The translations under genes and the position numbers were made by a program. A DNA stretch of 64,000 nt, from NCBI GenBank assembly GCA_902805475.1, contig CADCSX010000003.1, positions 248,001-312,000 on the forward strand, written 5' to 3'. Source of the stretch: Entonaema liquescens (Eukaryota; Ascomycota; Sordariomycetes; Xylariales; Xylariaceae). Of the stretch, positions 57,941 through 64,000 are shown in pieces (within the stretch, counting starts at the first letter, position 1; the number at the start of each line of letters is the position of its first letter). A model generated the notes under the pieces. That model had not been told where the DNA came from. It saw only the letters and a program-made list of their open reading frames with translations, and searched no databases.

Positions 57941-60301
57941 TTATACTACCGTCTCATTAGGGTACTTCGTCGCAAACATTCCTAGGGCCTTCATCGTAAA
58001 GGTGAACTTGTAGTTCGGGTACGAGATCATACAGCTCTTGTTGAACACACCTTCGATCGCCTCTTGTTTCCATTCGCCGTTGGGTTGTTGTCTGTCCATA
58101 ATGAGTTTGATACCCTTCTTCAGGGGTTCAATGTCTGGGTAATCTGCTTTCATGAGACCGATTAGCGCCCATGCTGTCATCACAACCTGCGAGCCCGTCG
58201 GGTGCTCAGTGTACACCATTCTTTCGCACGACTACAAGTAGTTAGTATATGTCTATGTCAAATTCAAAATGCCAATTGATCTTACGCGGTAGCTTTCTGA
58301 CCATCCCCGTCCTCCCTTTGCTTGGAAATTAAGAAGTCGCAACCTCTTTTCGAGTAAGAGCTGTTGCCATACGTCTCGCCAATGCTTTTCAAGCTTTCTA
58401 AGGCGAACATAGTCGCGTAAGTATAACATATGGCCCAGCTGCCATACCACGATCCATCTGGCTGTTGGAACGTTTTGACTGCTTTGACCGACCGTCCGAT
58501 GAACCCCTTAATTTCCTTGGATCTATAATCAGGCCAGTGTTTCTGGAATAACGAGAGCGCGGTGACTACTGCTGTCGTACACTCCACGTAATCGTATTCG
58601 ACCATAATTTTACCGAAAACCTCCGCCGCATTCAGCATTTCCATAAGTTCACTCCCACGCGTGGGCTCGTACGACGAACAAGCACCAGATTTATTCTGGT
58701 AGGTGAGGAGAGTATCAACGGCATCGAATATGCGCTGGTCTTCAAGAAGCTGGGGGTAGTCAGGAGTATGCTGTAATAAGATGACAGATTTCAACGCCTC
58801 CGAAACACAGTCGCATACAGCATATCCCTGATCCCTAGTGCTGAAGGCCCACGCACCCTTTCGCTGCTGCCGGTAGCACACATCTTGGTCTTTACAGTTT
58901 TCCCGTATTTGCTGATTATCAAGAAATATCAATGCCTTGTTCAACATCGGTTTCCAGCGAGGATCCCGCTCGAGCCCCGCATCCGTCGTGGCCTGAATCA
59001 GAAAAGAGGTATCCCAGCATTGAACACCATTGGTGCCATTGCAAAGCATGCCTTCGCCATTAACCCACATCGCATCTTCTAACCTCTCGATATGTCTCCT
59101 GACCGAGTATGAGCCTGGACCATCGCGGATATAGCAGACAATAGTGTTCATTGCCGCGTTCACAGGTGCCAAATCCGCGAAGTCCGTGTTCTCATCCTCC
59201 ATATCGATCAGTTTACTAACCCAGTCCTCGGCCTTCTGGGCAAGCCCCTTGGTGCGGAGGTATGGGTTCCAGATATTGACGAGAAACCAGTTGGCAGTGT
59301 TTAGAAGCCAAGACTTCGGATGGTAATTGTCGACAGAACATATACTGTTTCTGTTTCCGAGCCAGTCAACCTTTTCCCATGGCTCTACGAATAATTCTTG
59401 TCTTAAAGCCCGGATTATGTCAGTCTCCTCGCAGGACCATTTCTTCTCATAGATGTAGCTCATAGGTAAGAAGACCTGGCGCATGTGAATCCACCATCTC
59501 CAGGGGGCAATGGGCACCCAGTCAGGTAGGAGCCATAACTCGGGGGGTACGGGGTTGACGATATCCCATTTACAAATACCCAGTACACTCAGCCAAAACT
59601 TAGCCCAATGAGGGGCGAATGTAGCTCCTCCTAATTTGTGCAGTGTTCCTCGAGCCTTGACCATAACCGGATGTTCGGGATCGAGACCAACAATACGAAG
59701 AACAGCATAATTCAACGAAGTTCCGAACACGGTGCTCTCTCCTTCTGTATGCAGGCCCCAACCGCCATCTTCGGGGTGTGCTCTTGCGAATAAATAGTTC
59801 TTTATCTCCGTCGCGACATACCACGGAATGGGCGTCTTAGTCGCATACCAAGTAAACACAATACCCGGTAATAAGAACATAGGTCCTCCATATTCGCAAC
59901 CCCACTGGCCGGAAGGCAATTGGAGCTTCTCGAAGAATGTCAGACCATTGACGACGGAATCGAGGGGTTTCTTCGGCTTTGGTAGATTGGGAAGACCCTA
60001 TAACGGATGAAAGGGTTAGCTACCTTAGCTATACCGTTTGGATAATACCGCTGCGTGACTGAAGCTATTCGGAAGGATGGGATCTCACAGTATCCAACCC
60101 GAGATACCACTTATCGGCATAACTCTGCGGCCACTTCTCTACAGCCGCATCATCTTCTACATAATGCCAAGTATGTCTCCCTTTTTCGTCCAACATACGC
60201 CATCTTGTCAAGTCGGTCTTCTCCTCAAGTTTCGGGCGCTTCGACGTCGTCTCGGGCGCGTCTTCGCTAGCGCGTTTCTTGGATCGTGTCGTAACAACCA
60301 T
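57941..60301 (-). CDS. erg7: Lanosterol synthase (oxidosqualene cyclase), one-base frameshift in a G run
   Basis: Three exons: 60089-60301, 58286-59997 and 57941-58231. QW-type repeats are present (GGWGLHTEG, GSWYGSWAICY, GEWKQEA). The catalytic motif is DCVSE with its Asp at about residue 467, the counterpart of the DCTAE acid that starts cyclisation. At 58305-58308 the minus strand has GGGG where GGGGG is needed: the conserved REDGGWSESYRS is broken after REDG, and one added G rejoins it and brings the last exon in frame, giving 738 aa, a normal length. It converts 2,3-oxidosqualene to lanosterol in ergosterol synthesis at the ER or lipid droplets and is essential. The N-terminus (TRSKKRASEDAPETTSKRPK) is basic, a fungal extension. 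Confidence 0.95.
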
Positions 60302-61036
60302 CTTTAACGAAATTGGGATATTAGGTATTAGGTGGTAACATTAAACCCGGTTCAGAAGGACAGTTGTAAAAGAAGAAATAACATGTGGCTTAACATAAAA
60401 CTCAGGCCATCTAATAACTTTCCGGGGTATTCGGGAATTCATACGATAGGTGATAGGTTATGCAGTTGTATAGTTGTGCAGTTACACATTTATGCAATCG
60501 TGCACTCAACATTTTCCCCTTATTTCGCGCCGCTTTAAGGTGGAGCAACCCCGGAGCTTGGCCGGAGCGTGCAACCAAAGCTTAAAAGAAGATCATAAGA
60601 AGGGAATGATTTACATAAAATATTTAGGCTAACTCGAGATGCTATTATTCATAGTTTTCGAGATCTACCTTTTAGGAAGTAACTAGTTAAAGGTACTATC
60701 GTAACACTACAACACCACTGTACGACCTAAAGCATTTTAGAGTAAATTTCTTATTGATATCTTATCCTACCTCTTATCTCCAACCAATTGAAATAATAAA
60801 GACTTTTGATTTGGCAATTACAATGTCGAGCCCTAGTAGAAAAAAAGAGGGAGCGAAAAAAAAAAGAAACTTTAGGCTGACTCATAAGTGCGGCCCACAC
60901 AAACGTTTAACTAGTAACTAGATCTAGAATACTTAAAACATCATCCCACTTTCCTTTACGAGTCGTTTCTATCCGCATCAATTCATCGTGTCCAGTGCTC
61001 TCAGTTATACAGTTCCATAGAAACGAACAATCCAAG
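60302..61036. promoter_or_regulatory. Divergent intergenic region between ERG7 and argininosuccinate synthase
   Basis: 735 bases holding both promoters. An A-rich tract lies at about 60838-60870. No sterol-response element or CPC1/GCN4 site (TGASTCA) could be asserted with confidence; TGACTCAT-like sequence occurs on one strand near 60878-60885 (GCTGACTCATAAG), about 155 bases before the arginine gene, and fits the Gcn4/CPC1 core TGACTCA. Confidence 0.45.
60879..60885. promoter_or_regulatory. Candidate CPC1/Gcn4 site (TGACTCA)
   Basis: A perfect palindromic TGACTCA lies about 150 bases upstream of the argininosuccinate synthase start. Arginine genes in filamentous fungi are classic targets of the cross-pathway regulator that binds this sequence. 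The site is short and could occur by chance; its position makes it plausible. Confidence 0.5.
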
Positions 61037-63805
61037 ATGTCTAAGGGCCGTGTCTGTCTGTGAGTATTTTCACTTGTTAAGAAATCATTTTTTGTCATCA
61101 TTCAAAGCTTTACTGACCCTTTTTGTAGCGCCTACTCTGGAGGTCAGTTCTCTGATTATATCCCCGTTATCGGCTCTCTTTTCGAGTCACAATATCACTG
61201 TCTTTTGGTTATGATGGCCTAAAGAAGAGGTCATCATAGCCATAATAACGATGACCATCATGTCAATATTTAGGAGTATTCAACCCTCACTAACACGAGA
61301 TATATCAAAGGTCTTGATACCTCAACCATCTTAGTATGGCTTATTTCTGAGGGCTACACTGTCGTCGTAAGTTTGCTATATTGTCAAACCTAAATACAAA
61401 TCAAAACTAATATGTAACCAGTGCTTCCTAGCAGATGTCGGTCAGGAAGAAGACTGGGCCGCCGTAGAGAAGAAGGCTCTTAGCTTGGGTGCAGAGCGCA
61501 TGATCATTGACGTACTTACATCCCATTTTCTTCACCCCTTTATTTTCCCGCAAAGCCACCCCCCTACTTATATGAGAGTGACTAACGTCGGAGTATATAG
61601 AATCTCCAAGAGGAATTCGTAGAGAAAGTCATCCACAGAGCAATCCAATGCAATGCCATCTATGAGGATCGATGTAAGCACCCAGTCTTTTCTAACCTAA
61701 ACAACCATTGACCATTTATTAGACCTCTTGGGTACTTCTCTGGCTCGCCCCATCATCGCCAAAGCCCAAGTTAAGGCAGCCATTGAGAACAACTGTGACG
61801 TACGTTGAAGTTTCAATCTCGCTATCTTCCAAAGATTCTGACAGGAGGAATGCTAATATATTATGAAACGAGTAGTTCGTTTCGCACGGATGCACAGTAA
61901 GTAGTCTACTTTCCCCTATTGGCTTCTCTCTCTGAGAGTAATAAATACTAACTCAGGTGGTAGGGAAAAGGGTACTTATCCTCAGTTCATCGTTCATCAT
62001 CTCATTTTAACTAATAAACACAGCAACGATCAAGTTCGCTTCGAGTTGGCCTTTGCGGCCTTGAGACCCTCTCTGAAGGTCATCGCCCCTGGCGACTACC
62101 AGAATTCTGCGCCAAATTCCGTATGCAATATTACCCCTTTTAAGAATCTAAGACGTGTGCTCTAACTAATATTTATATAGAGTCAGTATTCCCATGCCAA
62201 ATCCTGCATTCAAGACTCAATTACCTGCCTCATATGGAGCTGGGTTTCCCGAACCTGAGTAGCCTACGACTTGGCTGTGGTATCAATGATTACGTCTCGG
62301 TAAACGGTACTAACACTTATTTCTAGGGGTCGTGCGGACCTGCTTCGCTACGCAGCTGAGAAGAACATCCCCGTTGTACGTATTTCTTATAGATACTCTT
62401 TCGACCTTACAATAACGCTAATATATCGCAGAGCTCGACTCCGAAGGAGCCTTGGTCTAAGGATGGTAAGAAACCCATTGATTTCGCTTCCCAATACAAC
62501 CTGATACCACTTAAATCCGCTTCGCTTCCATAAAATGCAGCTTGGTAAGCTACATAACAATTTCAAGTCGCTAATCAGAACACGTATAGATAACTTAGTG
62601 CATTGCTCATATGAAGCCGGTATCCTCGAAGATCCCGATCACACCCCTCCGTAAGCTTTATCACCATCTCCAAAAATTGTCCTGTGGCCATACTTGGCAT
62701 CTAAGTGCATACCCAAATCCATCTCTCGACAGTCCAACTTCAGGTAGCACTACTGACCGTCTCGTAATAGTAAGGAGTTATGGACCCGAACTGTAGACCC
62801 GCTCGATGCTCCTAACGAGCCGACTGATTTCTCCATTCACTTCGAGGCAGGCATTCCTGTGAAGGTTGTCCTTGCAGGCCAGGAGACTACTGGCAGCGTA
62901 GCTGTGTTCAAGCTCCTGAACAAAATCGGCCACGACAACGGCGTAGGCCGAATCGACATTGTCGAGAACCGCTTCAGTTAGTGTTAGGACGGAAGGATAC
63001 TGAGCGTAGCCGGGCTAACTTTACCAATCTTAGTCGGACTCAAGAGCCGTGGTTGCTACGACACACCGGGACTGTGAGTTCTCATCGTCCTAACCCACGA
63101 CCTTACTCTTTGACTTCTAGCATTGCTTACTGACCATTATCTTACAGAACCATTGCCCGACTCGCACACCTTGACCTTGAAGGTTTAGTTCTCGACGGCC
63201 GAGTCCGTGAGTTGCGTGATCAGTTCGTGACACATTCGTGGAGCCGCCTACTCTACAACGGTCTCTACTTCAGCCCTGAGAGAGAATTCCTCGACAATTC
63301 TATTGTCTTCTCATCTAAGAACACAACCGGTGTCGTGAGATTGAGGGCTTATAAGGGACATGTACGTCTTAGCTGAGACTAGTTCTCATAAGATAGGTAA
63401 CTAACACAGACCTTTAGGTTTACGTTCTCGGCCGCTCCAGCAACGCCAGCAACCTCTATTCCGAAGAGTAAGTCCACTCCAAGCCCCCCACTACCTAGAA
63501 TGAAGTCCTATCTATGTTCTCTCCATAAAATACCAAAAGGCAATTACTTATTCTAATCGTTAGGGCTGCATCTATGGACTCTCTAGAGGGATTTTCGCCC
63601 CAGGACACAACTGGCTTTATTGCTATCCAAGGTTAGTTATCTTATTTCTCTTCCGTTCGGGATTGCTACTCTACTTTATTCCCGCTTCTTGAAAACGAAG
63701 CTACATAGAACAATAACTAATAGTCTTTCTCTCTCTACAGCTATCCGCCTCAAGAAGTACGGCGAGCAGCGCGACAAGGATGGCAACCCCCTAACTCAGT
63801 CCTAG
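61037..63805 (+). CDS. arg1: Argininosuccinate synthase, 18 exons, two one-base deletions
   Basis: Exons: 61037-61059, 61129-61142, 61311-61366, 61422-61511, 61601-61673, 61723-61799, 61876-61896, 61964-61971, 62024-62120, 62327-62375, 62432-62465, 62590-62650, 62771-62976, 63034-63073, 63148-63361, 63418-63467, 63564-63631 and 63741-63805. The PP-loop AYSGGLDTS (residues 9-17) binds ATP. Other marks are CFLADVGQEEDW, SHGCTGKGNDQVRFE, DFSIHFEAGIP and YFSPEREFLD. Exon 8 is only 8 bases and supplies GK-G. Two bases are missing: a T at 62090 (CCCTGG for APWRLPEF) and a G in the run 62326-62329. Restored, the product is 415 aa, the family length. It joins citrulline and aspartate in arginine synthesis (cytosol). 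Confidence 0.94.
61210..61238 (+). other. Intronic hairpin in argininosuccinate synthase intron 2
   Basis: TATGATGGCCT and AGGTCATCATA form an 11-bp stem (one G-T pair) with a 7-base loop, inside the unusually long 168-base second intron. It could bring splice sites closer or be incidental. Confidence 0.4.
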
Positions 63806-64000
63806 GTTATATAGAGGGTTGCTTTGGCTAGACAGCTAGCAATACTGGTGCATATTTCAGATATGCGCATACCAGGTAATGGAATACCTAGGCATTCCAT
63901 GGACTGAGGTTAATAAAATTCATACACAATGAGTCTTCACCTTTGAACAATCTTTTGTGCTACTTTGGTTCATCTCTTCCCAAGCCCTAAGCTTTCGGAG

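Noticed and set aside
52042..60301. Secondary-metabolite gene cluster around the P450
   Set aside because: Neighbours are SGT1 and ERG7, both housekeeping; no PKS, NRPS or terpene synthase for a specialised product is present, and ERG7 belongs to ergosterol synthesis.
1..64000. CRISPR arrays, telomere repeats, rRNA
   Set aside because: No regularly spaced direct repeats, no TTAGGG tracts and no rRNA-like sequence were seen.

Overview
The window is nuclear DNA of a filamentous ascomycete (Pezizomycotina, probably a Sordariomycete). The evidence is short GT-AG introns of about 50-170 bases, fungal housekeeping genes (SRP54, SGT1, lanosterol synthase, argininosuccinate synthase), fungal accessory families (PDA-like P450, GPR1/FUN34/YaaH transporter, M43B protease, F-box and ankyrin proteins), and intergenic DNA full of short TAGGTACCTA-type palindromes. 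The genus cannot be fixed from sequence alone. I support 22 protein-coding genes; exon borders were placed by hand from reading frame, splice sites and family conservation.

Layout. 1-3671 is gene-free. 3672-7784 holds an Irc6/p34-type adaptin-binding protein (-), a cupin (+), coactosin (-) and an F-box-like protein (-). 8822-11514 is a GH78 alpha-L-rhamnosidase (-). 13369-15388 is an F-box/ankyrin protein (-). 15952-16284 is a palindromic MITE, followed by a HotDog thioesterase (+). 19583-22197 holds a secreted M43B metalloprotease (+) and a small secreted cysteine-rich protein (-). 22763-24654 is a sugar transporter (-), 26010-27151 a secreted PAF-acetylhydrolase-like esterase (-), and 28599-29686 an acetate-type permease (-). 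31446-34920 holds an SDR (-) divergent from SRP54 (+). 37104-43437 holds a second SDR, a PAP2 phosphatase and an APH-like kinase (all +). 44036-45058 is an acidic orphan with a duplicated cysteine motif (-). 45059-52041 is gene-poor and contains a 1.26-kb element with 123-bp terminal inverted repeats. 52042-60301 holds a P450, SGT1 and ERG7 (all -). 61037-63805 is an 18-exon ARG1-type argininosuccinate synthase (+).

The genes form no obvious pathway or cluster: housekeeping genes are interspersed with secreted or accessory genes (rhamnosidase, metalloprotease, esterase, cysteine-rich protein, P450) of a saprotroph or plant-associated lifestyle.

The strongest global observation is that six genes, three of them normally essential or central (SRP54, ERG7, argininosuccinate synthase), each need one or two added bases to read through. 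All seven events are one-base deletions, each repaired by adding one base to a homopolymer or doubling a base. That is the signature of uncorrected long-read consensus error rather than of pseudogenes. I found no convincing new biological system. The most unusual biological items are the 8-base microexon in the argininosuccinate synthase gene, the duplicated Cys motif protein, the MITE and the TIR element.
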